Origin: a virus
Strand: one strand, 5' to 3'
Length of the DNA stretch: 22,750 nt
IMG/VR virus record: IMGVR_UViG_3300000101_003622
Location: 1 to 22,750 of that record
Under the pieces are notes generated by a model, which ran no database searches, was not told the origin of the DNA, and was given only the letters and a program-made list of their open reading frames with translations. Both the position numbers and the translations under genes were made by a program. Positions 7,235 through 15,566 of the stretch are shown here, piece after piece. Position 1 is the stretch's first letter; the number at the start of each line of letters is the position of its first letter.

Positions 7235-7885
7235 TTAAAGTTTTCTAAGGTAATTACCGAATAACTTGAGAGCAACATCTTCAATTTCTAATTTTGTCGC
7301 TTCTTTAATTTGTTTTTTTGCTCTATCAAAGTCAGCTTCTACAAAGCGTCCCTCGACAAACATCCACTCCTTATTTTCCATAATGCCATTTACGAAAGCA
7401 CCTGGAGCAGATGGATCAGCAACAATATCAGCAGCCGTAGCAAGCTTCAAATCATCTTGCACCAAATTATATCCTTCTTTTTGTGGTTCTAAAGAACCTA
7501 ATGCTCTTGAAGAAACACCAACACTTACATCATTATCAATAAAATTCTTAACAATTTGGCCATAAGGTGTATCTAATATTTTTGCCTTACCATGAAAAGT
7601 TTTACCATTTTCACTTAATGATACAATTTTATGTGACACCCTTTCAAGATTAATTGTAGGTGTATCAGGATGTCCTAATTCACCTAATGCACGATTAGTT
7701 TTAACATATTCGTCATTGTATCGGTTCACTTCATTACGAAGTGTGTCCATTTTATACATTCGATTATTTTTGTTTACAGTATCACCAACGAGAAAAGTAC
7801 CCTCTATATAAAGAGATTTTTTACCATCTTTTTCTTCTGTAAGTGTTTTCACTTCTGTAAAGTATGTTTCTGATATGAGTTTCAT
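7235..7885 (-). CDS. 21: Prohead core protease gp21
   Basis: gp21 is the serine protease inside the prohead that cleaves gp22, gp23 and core proteins after (L/I)-x-E. The 216 residues match T4 (212). Herpesvirus-protease-like family motifs are present: ALGELGHPD (67-74) with catalytic H72, SHKIVSL (84-90), and VGVSSRALG (122-130) with catalytic serine S125 or S126 in the SSR motif. ATAADIVADPSAPGA (149-163) is the conserved segment closing the active site. It lies between the 144-residue unknown and gp22, as expected. An AGAGG SD sits before ATG. Confidence 0.95.
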   Translation of the reverse strand: MKLISETYFTEVKTLTEEKDGKKSLYIEGTFLVGDTVNKNNRMYKMDTLRNEVNRYNDEYVKTNRALGELGHPDTPTINLERVSHKIVSLSENGKTFHGKAKILDTPYGQIVKNFIDNDVSVGVSSRALGSLEPQKEGYNLVQDDLKLATAADIVADPSAPGAFVNGIMENKEWMFVEGRFVEADFDRAKKQIKEATKLEIEDVALKLFGNYLRKL

Positions 7886-7894
7886 TTCTACCTC

Positions 7895-8329
7895 TTAAAA
7901 TGCCGTTGATGGATTATAAGTTGCTTTCTTACTCAACTTTATTATAACTGTACCTTGAGCATCAGCAAGAAAATCAATAACTAGATTCTTAGTAGATCCT
8001 AAAGATCCTGCACCAAAAAAATCAGTATCAAAGTCTATATGTCCCTCACCTGGTGGTAAACAAGCAACATTAGCATTAGCGGACTTTGCCACTCCAGCCT
8101 CACCAGATCGGGTAACTAATATAGTGCCATTTGAGTTATAATAAAGAGACTGTATTGAAGCAGAAGTAACAGTTTCGGTAGTTTGTGTTGTCACAAAAGC
8201 CAAATTAGCTAAAAAAATATTAGCTTGATTTTTTGCTTGAGTAGCACCGGCATATCCAGGTCTACTGTGTATCGAGATTACTGATGGCGCTTTTAATCTA
8301 TTTACTATCTGTTGTTCTATTGCACTCAT
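7895..8329 (-). CDS. Unrecognised 144-residue protein in the head module
   Basis: I do not recognise this gene. The start is ATG at 8327-8329 with a weak purine-rich upstream (GGAAAAG), 22 nt after the basic core-like gene; gp21 follows after 9 nt. The first third is polar with Ala/Asn/Gln (RPGYAGATQAKNQAN), then come Ser/Thr-rich and probably beta-strand segments (SIQSLYYNSNGTILVTRSG; about 76-94) and a C-terminal strand TVIIKLSKKA. There are no cysteines except one in VACLPPG, no membrane segment and no signal peptide. Lying between prohead core genes and the protease, it may be a minor virion or capsid-decorating protein, but only the position supports this. Confidence 0.7.
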   Translation of the reverse strand: MSAIEQQIVNRLKAPSVISIHSRPGYAGATQAKNQANIFLANLAFVTTQTTETVTSASIQSLYYNSNGTILVTRSGEAGVAKSANANVACLPPGEGHIDFDTDFFGAGSLGSTKNLVIDFLADAQGTVIIKLSKKATYNPSTAF

Positions 8330-8351
8330 TTTCTTTTCCGTAGGTTAGGGT

Positions 8352-8678
8352 TTATCTTAGTCCTAATGAAGCTCGCCTTCTCATGGAAAGCTTTCTTTTT
8401 AATTGAGATCGGCGAAGTTTAGCTCTTCTCGTTGTTTTCCAAGATCGTTTTAACAATCTCGCTTTTTTAACTCTTGTGGTAGCAGATATTCTTTTAACTG
8501 AACCACCTTTACCTGTAGCTGCGTACCCTTTTACACCTGATCTAATTCTATTTCTCTGTACTACTATCTTACCAGTTTTATCTCTTCTAATTCTTCTTCT
8601 AATCTTTTTAGTACGCCCAATTTTCATAATATTTTGTGGCGCTTCTTGTAGGAAGTTTAAGAGAAAATCTAAATTCAT
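8352..8678 (-). CDS. Very basic small protein at the gp68 position
   Basis: This 108-residue protein has 37 Lys/Arg among its last 90 residues and a single acidic residue in that span, while the first 18 residues are neutral and amphipathic (MNLDFLLNFLQEAPQN). Basic clusters are KKIRRRIRR (24-32) and RRAKLRRSQLKRK, ending in SMRRRASLGLR. Start is ATG overlapping the previous stop by ATGA. In T4, gp68, a prohead core protein, occupies this place between gp67 and gp21; the position supports a core or DNA-binding internal protein. A gp68 homology is plausible but I cannot confirm it by sequence. Together with the acidic gp67 it would make a charge-complementary core pair. Confidence 0.75.
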   Translation of the reverse strand: MNLDFLLNFLQEAPQNIMKIGRTKKIRRRIRRDKTGKIVVQRNRIRSGVKGYAATGKGGSVKRISATTRVKKARLLKRSWKTTRRAKLRRSQLKRKLSMRRRASLGLR

Positions 8679-9307
8679 TTTCTTTTCACCTGACCAAAAG
8701 CAAAATCAGCCGCCTTCTTTAAATGACCTGGACTTTTGTGTACCATATTTGATAATTTTTCTTTATTTGCATCATTTACTTTTTTATGCACCTGTGTAAC
8801 AGCAGATGCTGTAAAATGATCCACAGTTCTGGATGACCCATCAGCAAACTTTACTCTTTTAGCTTGTTTGTTTTTAACAATATCATGAAGATGATCCATA
8901 ACTTTCATCTCTTCTATCATTTCTTTTTCAGAAAACTCTTTAAATGTTTTCATAAATTCCTCTGCCTGTAATGGATTATCCATACCTTTACCATAAGGTA
9001 CCGTGACATACTTATCTAAATTTTTATTATAATACATTGCAACCTTCATACCACCTGGATATGGTCTGATTGCCTTTCTTTTGAAAACTAAAACAAAAGG
9101 TGGATCTTTTATTAGTGATGTTTCATCTGTTACCATATCCTGCTCTGGATCATCACCAACTCTTGGAGCTCTATCACCTACTTTTATTCTGTGAGCTCGA
9201 ACCTTTTTCTTTTTACCATCAGCACCAATGACTATTTTAAAGTCAGACGTATTTTTCATACGAGCCTCACCCGAAACTTCTTGCATTAGTGATTGTAAAG
9301 TTTTCAT
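8675..9307 (-). CDS. Conserved-looking 210-residue protein of unknown function
   Basis: Not recognised with confidence. The start ATG overlaps the gp67 stop as ATGA, and its own stop overlaps the basic protein start as ATGA, so gp67, this gene and the basic gene are translationally coupled. It is Lys-rich, with GADGKKKKVRAHRIKVGDRAP (about 28-48, including a KKKK run), a central alpha/beta stretch PPFVLVFKRKAIRPYPGG (about 69-86), and a helical second half with repeated charged helices ending FGQVKRK. No catalytic motif, membrane span or signal is visible. The location between core genes makes an internal head protein likely, but a non-structural role cannot be excluded. Confidence 0.75.
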   Translation of the reverse strand: MKTLQSLMQEVSGEARMKNTSDFKIVIGADGKKKKVRAHRIKVGDRAPRVGDDPEQDMVTDETSLIKDPPFVLVFKRKAIRPYPGGMKVAMYYNKNLDKYVTVPYGKGMDNPLQAEEFMKTFKEFSEKEMIEEMKVMDHLHDIVKNKQAKRVKFADGSSRTVDHFTASAVTQVHKKVNDANKEKLSNMVHKSPGHLKKAADFAFGQVKRK

Positions 9308-9579
9308 GTTTCCTTTTCTTGTCCTGTAAACGGGTCTATCTCAATCGGATTATGAGCTGCTTCCATTTCATCATTGTCAAATTCTGATGCTTCTAATTCT
9401 TCTTGATCATCTTCAGCCTCAGCCTCTTCACCATTATTAAATAAAGCAGATGTTATCTCTTGTTTTCTATTTTGTAAAGCATCAGCAGTTTTTCCAGATA
9501 ACATTCCTTGTAACTGTTCTCTCGCAGCTCCGGCGTTTCCACTAACTACTTTGTCAATAAAATCGTCTAATTCCGGCAT
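9304..9579 (-). CDS. 67: Acidic prohead core protein gp67-like
   Basis: T4 gp67 is a small acidic prohead core component made directly after portal gp20; loss leads to head shape defects. The 91 residues (80 in T4) show the same plan: an N-terminal helical part (AREQLQGMLSGKTADAL, aligning with T4 ARKLFAEAMAARTIDLI) and a strongly acidic tail (GEEAEAEDDQEELEASEFD, about 50-68). SD TAGGAG lies 8 nt before ATG, flanked by AT-rich inverted arms ATTATA/TATAAT that would expose it in a loop. A late-promoter-like motif lies 38 nt upstream inside the gp20 end. Its stop overlaps the next start by ATGA. Confidence 0.82.
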   Translation of the reverse strand: MPELDDFIDKVVSGNAGAAREQLQGMLSGKTADALQNRKQEITSALFNNGEEAEAEDDQEELEASEFDNDEMEAAHNPIEIDPFTGQEKET

Positions 9580-9601
9580 TATATATCTCCTATAATTTAC
9601 T

Positions 9602-11281
9602 CTAGTTTTTTACATTTCTATTTAGTACGGCTTGGTTAGATTCTTTTATAAACTGTAAAATACCTTCAGTTTTTAAACCTCTAGCCGTAGCTAAATTGTC
9701 CGCATTATTAGGTGATGGGTCAGACCCGTTTGGTGGCTGTGGTGTTTGAGTCTGAATCCCATCTTGATCTATCTCTGGCTGTTGAACAATGGCACCTTCT
9801 TGTTTTATTTCTTTATCCATTTTTAATATTTCTTCATCAGATAATTGTAAAACATTTTTTCTAACCCATTCAGTAGAATAGTATCTACCGATATATGGAT
9901 CAACTGTGCCTAATAAGTTCAACCTTTCACGAAGCAATTCCGCTTCACGCATTTCAGAGAAATTATTATCTTTTTTAAAATCGTAATAAATTGATTCTTT
10001 TGCGATATCCCACTCTTCTGTACTCATTATACCTTTAAGTGATAATTGTACTCTTAAAGTGTGGTCAAAAATTTGTGCAAATTTATTGCGTAATCTTACA
10101 ATGAATTTATTAAATTTAACTTCATCTCTTGTTACTTCAGAAACTCTGCCTAAACCAATCATACCACCTGATTGTGGTTCTAAACGTGAGATTGGTACAT
10201 TAAGTGATTGTAAAAGTTTCTTTTGAAAATATTTCACATCTTCCAGCTCACCTAAGTTAGCACCAGCTGGTAGTGTTGTAATCTCTGTGCCTTTACCACC
10301 TTCTCTACGAGGCAACCAAAAATCTTCTAACATTGATTTATGTTTGCGATCATCTCTTAGTTCACCAGTTTGTGCATCATAAACCATTTTGTTACGATAC
10401 TTAACCATTACATCACGCAAGTATTGTTCTGCTTTACCTTTTGGTAAGTTACCTACATCAATGTAAAATATTCTTCTTTCTGGTGCTCTTGATATGCGAT
10501 AAATTACAATTGCATCTTCTATCATTCTTAAATTGTTTAAAGGCTTAATGGCCTTATGTAAATAAGAAATAACAAATGTATTTCTTGCATCCATCATACC
10601 TGATGAAACATATGCAATTGCATCTGTAGCAATACGCAAACCACTATTCATGTTTGCTGTGTATGTTTGTGTCGTTGTACCCTTATCATTGTAAACATAA
10701 TATTCACCGATTGATTTTATAACCATTGCACCGGTTTTAGAGTCACGATCTTTTTTTATTTCTCGAACTTTTCTTATTTTTCTAGGATCAATATATCTTA
10801 ATTCTTTAATACCTTCTTTTGGAGTTTTATCATTTACTACAATATGAAAGTAAATTCTACCATCAATATACCACCTTTTAAATAAATCGTCAGCTAAGTT
10901 ACCAAAATTTAACATATGTTTTATTTTGTTAAATTCTTCCATTATTTTTTTCTTGATTGATTCTGGTTGTTTTAAACCTTCTAAATTAATGTCAACCGAC
11001 TTGCCATTAACATCATGAGTTATAGCTTCATTGACTATATCGTCAATAGCCATATCTAACTCAGGGTGATTTGACATCTCACGGTATCGTGTAATTAGTT
11101 CTAGTTCATTGCGAACAGAACCCTCTAGGTCAACGTATGTACCATAGTAAGCGTTATTTTGTACAGTAACAGCACCATCATCTAGCGCTGCATTAGGTAA
11201 AGCAAAAGAAGCCTGTTGATCAGGTTGTTCTTTTGCTTGATCTTTTTTGCCTAGAGTAAATCCAAATAATTTCATCGCCAT
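9602..11281 (-). CDS. 20: Portal vertex protein gp20
   Basis: gp20 forms the dodecameric ring at the unique head vertex, initiates prohead assembly, and is the DNA entry channel for gp17. The 559 residues compare with 524 in T4. Characteristic segments are LITRYREMSNHPELDMAIDD (about 62-81), ISYLHKAIKPLNNLRMIEDA, ISRAPERRIFYIDVGNLPK, YRNKMVYDAQTGEL and LPRREGGKGTEITTLPAG, followed by RLEPQSGGMIGLGR. These are core portal motifs of T4-like phages. The C-terminal 90 residues are Gln/Pro/Asn-rich. The start ATGGCGATG has SD AGGAT; the second ATG two codons on is a possible alternative. Its last codons contain a late-promoter motif for gp67. Confidence 0.97.
   Translation of the reverse strand: MAMKLFGFTLGKKDQAKEQPDQQASFALPNAALDDGAVTVQNNAYYGTYVDLEGSVRNELELITRYREMSNHPELDMAIDDIVNEAITHDVNGKSVDINLEGLKQPESIKKKIMEEFNKIKHMLNFGNLADDLFKRWYIDGRIYFHIVVNDKTPKEGIKELRYIDPRKIRKVREIKKDRDSKTGAMVIKSIGEYYVYNDKGTTTQTYTANMNSGLRIATDAIAYVSSGMMDARNTFVISYLHKAIKPLNNLRMIEDAIVIYRISRAPERRIFYIDVGNLPKGKAEQYLRDVMVKYRNKMVYDAQTGELRDDRKHKSMLEDFWLPRREGGKGTEITTLPAGANLGELEDVKYFQKKLLQSLNVPISRLEPQSGGMIGLGRVSEVTRDEVKFNKFIVRLRNKFAQIFDHTLRVQLSLKGIMSTEEWDIAKESIYYDFKKDNNFSEMREAELLRERLNLLGTVDPYIGRYYSTEWVRKNVLQLSDEEILKMDKEIKQEGAIVQQPEIDQDGIQTQTPQPPNGSDPSPNNADNLATARGLKTEGILQFIKESNQAVLNRNVKN
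9618..9625 (-). promoter_or_regulatory. Late-promoter-like CTAAATAG inside 3' end of gp20
   Basis: The minus strand reads CTAAATAG within the last codons of gp20, 38 nt before the gp67 start. Position matches the placement of the other copies of the motif. It would allow late expression of gp67 and the downstream core genes apart from gp20. Confidence 0.5.
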
Positions 11282-11308
11282 GTTTTCATCCTATAAAGAG
11301 ATTGATTA

Positions 11309-11328
11309 GAAGAACTTAAAAGTTCCTC
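11309..11328 (-). terminator. Hairpin between tail tube and portal genes
   Basis: The minus strand GAGGAACTT-TT-AAGTTCTTC folds as a nine-pair stem with one G-U pair (realistically seven pairs and a six-base loop). It lies 18 nt after the gp19 stop, and the following sequence is only moderately U-rich (TAATCAATCTCTTT). The left arm GAGGAAC equals that of the strong gp23 terminator. It may be an attenuating terminator or an mRNA 3'-end stabiliser; the lack of a U run makes full termination unlikely. Confidence 0.45.
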
Positions 11329-11345
11329 TACTCTGTTCATCATAA

Positions 11346-11891
11346 TTAAATAACACCAACTTCTTCAGCTTCCCACCATTGATATGAAAATGTTACAGTA
11401 AATTCTTCAATCGTATCATTTGATCCCCACTCTAATTCAATAGGTGAAAGATCAGTTGGGTAGAGACCGACAAATTTGTATTTTTTAAGTTCATCACCAC
11501 CTTTTCCAAACTGTTTTACATCACCATCAACTGAATATCCTAATGGCGTTAAAGCAGCTGGATTTCTCACGTTCAAACTATGAGAGTTAATACCGTTCAT
11601 CCATCTTTCCATTGCATTTCTAATGATAAAATCTTCATCATTAATTACTGTTATTGTCCAATCGGCAAATATTCTATTACCCGCAAATTTCAATTCACGA
11701 CCAAAGTATGTAACTGGTACAACACCTATTGAAGCACCAGGAATCTGAGCGCCTCTAGCCATGAAAGTTGTTTTTGCTTGTGCGTTTCCTGGGGCTGCGA
11801 AGCCTGGAAAAGGTAAGCCGACCTCAAACAGATTAGGGCGGGCGCCATCGCCCACCATCTGTGTTCTAAATTCGTTTACGTTAAAGGCCAT
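11346..11891 (-). CDS. 19: Tail tube protein gp19
   Basis: gp19 polymerises into the rigid tube inside the contractile sheath. The 181 residues compare with 163 in T4. Family features are RPNLFEVGLPFP (18-29), GAQIPGASIGVVPVTYFGRELKFAGNRIF (about 47-75), WTITVINDED (78-87), FIIRNAMERW and the C-terminal beta strand VTFSYQWWE (166-174). A strong SD AGGAG lies 8 nt before ATG. A late-promoter-like CTAAATAA overlaps the gp18 stop just upstream, giving the tube its own transcript start. A hairpin follows the gene. Adjacent sheath and portal genes confirm the assignment. Confidence 0.95.
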   Translation of the reverse strand: MAFNVNEFRTQMVGDGARPNLFEVGLPFPGFAAPGNAQAKTTFMARGAQIPGASIGVVPVTYFGRELKFAGNRIFADWTITVINDEDFIIRNAMERWMNGINSHSLNVRNPAALTPLGYSVDGDVKQFGKGGDELKKYKFVGLYPTDLSPIELEWGSNDTIEEFTVTFSYQWWEAEEVGVI

Positions 11892-11913
11892 TTATTTTCT
11901 CCTGTGTTATCCT

Positions 11914-11921
11914 TTATTTAG
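11914..11921 (-). promoter_or_regulatory. Late-promoter-like CTAAATAA before gp19
   Basis: The minus strand reads CTAAATAA, spanning the gp18 stop codon TAA (11918-11920), 22 nt before the gp19 ATG. This is the same distance as the copy before the 111-residue gene. It is one base off the CTAAATAG form seen elsewhere. Confidence 0.45.
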
Positions 11922-13870
11922 AAGCGTCCTACAATCTCGTCAAATGAAACTCCCGTTCTTACTGCAACGAAATTGAGTTGTATAAAGTTAATCGACCTTG
12001 CAGGTTTAATGTAAATATCACCTACAAACTCGTTACGATCTATGACTTCACCAGTATTATTTGATTCATCACAAACAACTCTGAAGTCTGTTATACCACG
12101 GCGCCCTTGTATATCTCTCAAGAATGGCTCTACGAGAGAAACAAATTGTGAACGTGTAAACTGATCGTTAAATTCAAAGAGTGAGAATCTTGCAGCTCTT
12201 GATATTGCTTTTTCTAACAAGATAAACAATCTACGAACATTAATTCTATCAAATGCTGAAGGTTTAGATTGCATTGTTTTGTCTCCAAACAATACTGTAC
12301 CTTCTCCTTGAAAGCTAACAATAGGATTAATACCGTTACTATAAAGATCATCTCTATCTGCTTTTGATGGGTTGTAACCAAGTTTGATTACATTCTTTAT
12401 AATACCACGATTAAGACCAGCAGGGGAGAAAAATGGATCTCTCTCTAAATCGGTTCTTACACATAGGCCTGCCATATCACCATTTAATGGTACATATCTG
12501 TATATATCATTGTATTTGTCATATTGATATTTGTAACCAGAATCCATGAAACCAAATGATGTTGATGTAAGTGTATTGCGATATGCAATTATATCAGTTG
12601 CTTCACTACCTGGATTATTTAAAGCATCAGCTCTTTCTGGTGATAAAAATACCATACAATCTTTACGAGTCAATGCAATATTATCTATAACATCTGCTGC
12701 AACTGTTGGAACAGCTGGACCTGTTACGATTAAATTAATATCAACTGAAGCTGGATCTTTAAACTCTCCAAATGCAGTAATTACGTTAGCAGTTGAAACA
12801 GCGCCATTAGCACCTTGTACTAATGATGCACTAAATGGTGTATTTACAGCTGTAAATGTTGTACCTGTGACATCATTACCCCAATTAGTACCGCCATTCT
12901 GATGTGCTTGCCACCAAACAAATTCGGATTGTTCATTAATTACGTTTTTATAAAAGTTTGAGGAACCTTCTCCTGTTAGAGCATCGCCAGCTTTAGAAAC
13001 AGCTTGATATTTTTCTAACATTGTGTTTGCGGTACCACTAAATTCTGCATCTTCATCAACAACAGCAACGTGTAATTCATCATTAACACCACTTCTACCG
13101 GTTGCATAATCTGAAGTTCCTGGTGCAATCTTGAAATCATCAGCATATTGCCATTTTCTATTAATGATTGCATTATTAGCTATGTTAGCTGTAAAAGCAG
13201 AATCAACCACAATGGCTGTAGTGTTTACACTAACTACATTTTTAAAAGTTGTCCCACCATCTACTGAAACTTTATCACCTTCTATTAGTGTGACTAAACC
13301 TGGAGATGTCAACATTCCATTCGCATTAACTAATTTATAATTAATTGTAAGTGTATTATCAACAAGGTAGTTAAGTGCATTTGCTGTAATTGCTGATGGA
13401 TTAGCTGCTGATAGATTTTGTGAAAATGCGTTTGCACTTGGACAAATGGAAATTCTTAAAGAATTACCTCTATTACCAGCATATTTAGCTGCAAAAGGAC
13501 CTACACTTGTATTTGCGGTACTATGGTTTAAATCATAGTCATCATCATTCTCTATAAGTATTGCACCACCAACATTTGCAGCTGCATTTAGTGAACCTGT
13601 TGCATGATCTTTACTTACTGCTCTTACAACTTTTAAATTATTTCCATATGCTAGAAAGTTTGCGGCCGAAAACCAATACTCAAAGTTTCCGTTATCGGGG
13701 TTTCCAAATCTTGCCTGCAATATAACTTCATCCGATATAGTTGTTACTTCATTTGCAGGTCCCCAAGCAAACTGTCCAGCGGTAGCGCCAATGGAAGTGG
13801 CAACTGAAGGAACAATTGTAGTGAGATCAATCTCAGATACGTTTACTCCTGGTGATAGCTGAAATGCCAT
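11918..13870 (-). CDS. 18: Contractile tail sheath protein gp18
   Basis: gp18 forms the sheath that contracts to drive the tube into the host. The 650 residues compare with 659 in T4. N-terminal FQLSPGVNVSEIDLTT (3-18), domain linker region LKVVRAVSKDHATG (79-92) and C-terminal core with LGYNPSKADRDDLYSNGINPIVSFQGEGTVLFGDKT, NVRRLFILLEKAISRAARFSLFEFND and VVCDESNNTG are diagnostic sheath elements, including the C-terminal handshake strands. Residues about 188-238 (GLVTLIEGDKVSVDGGTTF onwards) look like a small inserted beta module in the surface domain. SD AGAGGAG lies 6 nt before ATG and a CTAAATAG motif 52 nt upstream. Confidence 0.97.
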   Translation of the reverse strand: MAFQLSPGVNVSEIDLTTIVPSVATSIGATAGQFAWGPANEVTTISDEVILQARFGNPDNGNFEYWFSAANFLAYGNNLKVVRAVSKDHATGSLNAAANVGGAILIENDDDYDLNHSTANTSVGPFAAKYAGNRGNSLRISICPSANAFSQNLSAANPSAITANALNYLVDNTLTINYKLVNANGMLTSPGLVTLIEGDKVSVDGGTTFKNVVSVNTTAIVVDSAFTANIANNAIINRKWQYADDFKIAPGTSDYATGRSGVNDELHVAVVDEDAEFSGTANTMLEKYQAVSKAGDALTGEGSSNFYKNVINEQSEFVWWQAHQNGGTNWGNDVTGTTFTAVNTPFSASLVQGANGAVSTANVITAFGEFKDPASVDINLIVTGPAVPTVAADVIDNIALTRKDCMVFLSPERADALNNPGSEATDIIAYRNTLTSTSFGFMDSGYKYQYDKYNDIYRYVPLNGDMAGLCVRTDLERDPFFSPAGLNRGIIKNVIKLGYNPSKADRDDLYSNGINPIVSFQGEGTVLFGDKTMQSKPSAFDRINVRRLFILLEKAISRAARFSLFEFNDQFTRSQFVSLVEPFLRDIQGRRGITDFRVVCDESNNTGEVIDRNEFVGDIYIKPARSINFIQLNFVAVRTGVSFDEIVGRF

Positions 13871-13922
13871 GGATTTCTCCTCTTTAGACTAGACAATTAA
13901 AAAATTACATTTGATTTACACT

Positions 13923-13930
13923 CTATTTAG
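13923..13930 (-). promoter_or_regulatory. Late-promoter-like CTAAATAG before gp18
   Basis: The minus strand reads CTAAATAG in the 64-base gap between gp17 and gp18, framed by a short inverted repeat ACACT/AGTGT (13918-13922 and 13929-13933). The gp18 start is 52 nt downstream, behind a strong SD. It would provide high late expression of the sheath. Confidence 0.55.
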
Positions 13931-13934
13931 TGTT

Positions 13935-15566
13935 TTAGAATTTTGTATTATATTGTCCACTTCTAGACCAAATATCACCGCCATCAATTGTTATTTCTTC
14001 TTGCAATCCATCATCAATTATACCAACCGGAGTTAAACTTTCTTCTATTAATAGACTTTGTTCTTTTAATAAAATTGAACGAACATCAACATTTGTAGAA
14101 TCTTTAAAATAAGTTTGTGCTGTTAACCAACCAAAAAGAACAAGTCCCATAGCTAAATCATCATGGTTACCTTCTTCAGCTGAATAAGAGTCACGAATAC
14201 GAACAAATGAATTGAGTTCTGCAATTGTATCAAAATCAACAATAATTAATTTATCACTTTCAATCAGAGTTTTTAAATTGGCACAACCAATTTTCTTTAC
14301 TGATTTGGTTGTTTTGATACCAAATGATGAGCTTCTTCTAAATCCGCCTGATATTGTTTGGCCCTTTATGTGATGTTGATCTATCTTGTAGATATTTTCA
14401 TATTCTAAATCATAATGTAGAATATCAACCACTTGTTGACCAATATTATTCGTTTCAATTAGAATGTATGCACCATTGTACTTCATACCAATTGAATAAA
14501 TTATATTTGGAAAAAATAATAAAGGTAAATCATTTGCTCTATATTTTGCAACTTGCCTGTAAGGCGTTTGTGTTGCATCTATAATATTTATGGCCGAATA
14601 ATCTTGACCAACACCCTCTGAACAATCAACTGTAGCTATGTAAACATGATCTTCTTTTGGTTCTTCGTATATATCTAATTTATCAATTGTACTAATTGGA
14701 TTGAAAAAAGCAAGTGATCTTAATTTTGATCCCGACACTAAAGTAGCTGAAGAACCTATAAATTCTGTTTCAAACTCTTGTCTAAATTGTTCTTCAGATG
14801 TATTTCGTATTGTTTCTTTTTTCCAATCTTCATCTCTACCAGGAACACTAGACCAATGAACTTCAATTGGATTATATGTTGACCTTTTTTCTATTGCATC
14901 TGTCCACATTTTATAAAACATATTCAAACCATTTGGCGTAGAAACAATAATTACTTTTGTTGTTTTACCAGATGATATAACAGGGTATGTAGCAGTAAAA
15001 AATTCTTGTGCAATATTATGTGGCACAAAAGCAAACTCATCAAGGAATATTAAGTTGTAAGTACCACCTCGAACACCTGAATTAGATGTTGCGTAAGCGT
15101 ATATTTTAGAACCGTTTTCTAATTCTATGTTACCTTTGTTCCAAACAACTATACCTTGTTGTAACCATAAAGGTAAATATTCGTAAGCCTTTTGTAACCT
15201 ACCTAATATTTCTCTTGCGAGTGCTCCTTTATTTGCAAGAACACCAACCGTATAATCGGGCTGAAATAAAACAGCCCATAACATATAACCAACTGTTGTA
15301 GTTGTTTTACCGACTTGTCGTGGCATTTTACATATTGAAAAACGATTCTTATGAAACTCTGAGACCATGTTTTCTTGAAAAGGCCACATATCAAAAGGCA
15401 CAAGACCTTTATCTACATGAATAATTTGTACATAATTTCTTATGAAATATACAGGATCTTCTGTACACTTTAGAATTTCTTTTACTTGATCTTCCGTATA
15501 TGGAAGGTCTACACCTACTTTTTTTAGTTTATCATTACCTAAGTAACCATCATTTTTATTTGACAT
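13935..15566 (-). CDS. 17: Terminase large subunit gp17
   Basis: gp17 is the DNA packaging motor and headful nuclease that docks on portal gp20. The 543 residues compare with 610 in T4. ATPase domain: Walker A PRQVGKTT (82-89), Walker B NLIFLDEF (171-178) with catalytic E177, and the coupling motif STPNG (209-213). RNase H-like nuclease domain: D314 in ATVDCSEG, E371 in ILIETNN, and D469/D470 in EEGNHDDLAMG, matching T4 D401, E458 and D542; the first two have exactly the T4 spacing of 57. All catalytic residues are present. The start overlaps gp16 by 11 nt, with AAAGG upstream. Confidence 0.98.
   Translation of the reverse strand: MSNKNDGYLGNDKLKKVGVDLPYTEDQVKEILKCTEDPVYFIRNYVQIIHVDKGLVPFDMWPFQENMVSEFHKNRFSICKMPRQVGKTTTTVGYMLWAVLFQPDYTVGVLANKGALAREILGRLQKAYEYLPLWLQQGIVVWNKGNIELENGSKIYAYATSNSGVRGGTYNLIFLDEFAFVPHNIAQEFFTATYPVISSGKTTKVIIVSTPNGLNMFYKMWTDAIEKRSTYNPIEVHWSSVPGRDEDWKKETIRNTSEEQFRQEFETEFIGSSATLVSGSKLRSLAFFNPISTIDKLDIYEEPKEDHVYIATVDCSEGVGQDYSAINIIDATQTPYRQVAKYRANDLPLLFFPNIIYSIGMKYNGAYILIETNNIGQQVVDILHYDLEYENIYKIDQHHIKGQTISGGFRRSSSFGIKTTKSVKKIGCANLKTLIESDKLIIVDFDTIAELNSFVRIRDSYSAEEGNHDDLAMGLVLFGWLTAQTYFKDSTNVDVRSILLKEQSLLIEESLTPVGIIDDGLQEEITIDGGDIWSRSGQYNTKF

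Noticed and set aside
8352-8678. Basic protein as a ribosomal protein or histone acquired from a host
   Set aside because: It has no recognisable ribosomal protein motif, and the position between gp67 and gp21 with ATGA overlap fits a phage core protein better.
14586-14595. CATAAATA on the minus strand inside gp17 as a late promoter
   Set aside because: It lies deep inside the terminase gene, far from any start, and AT-rich coding sequence is expected to produce such matches.
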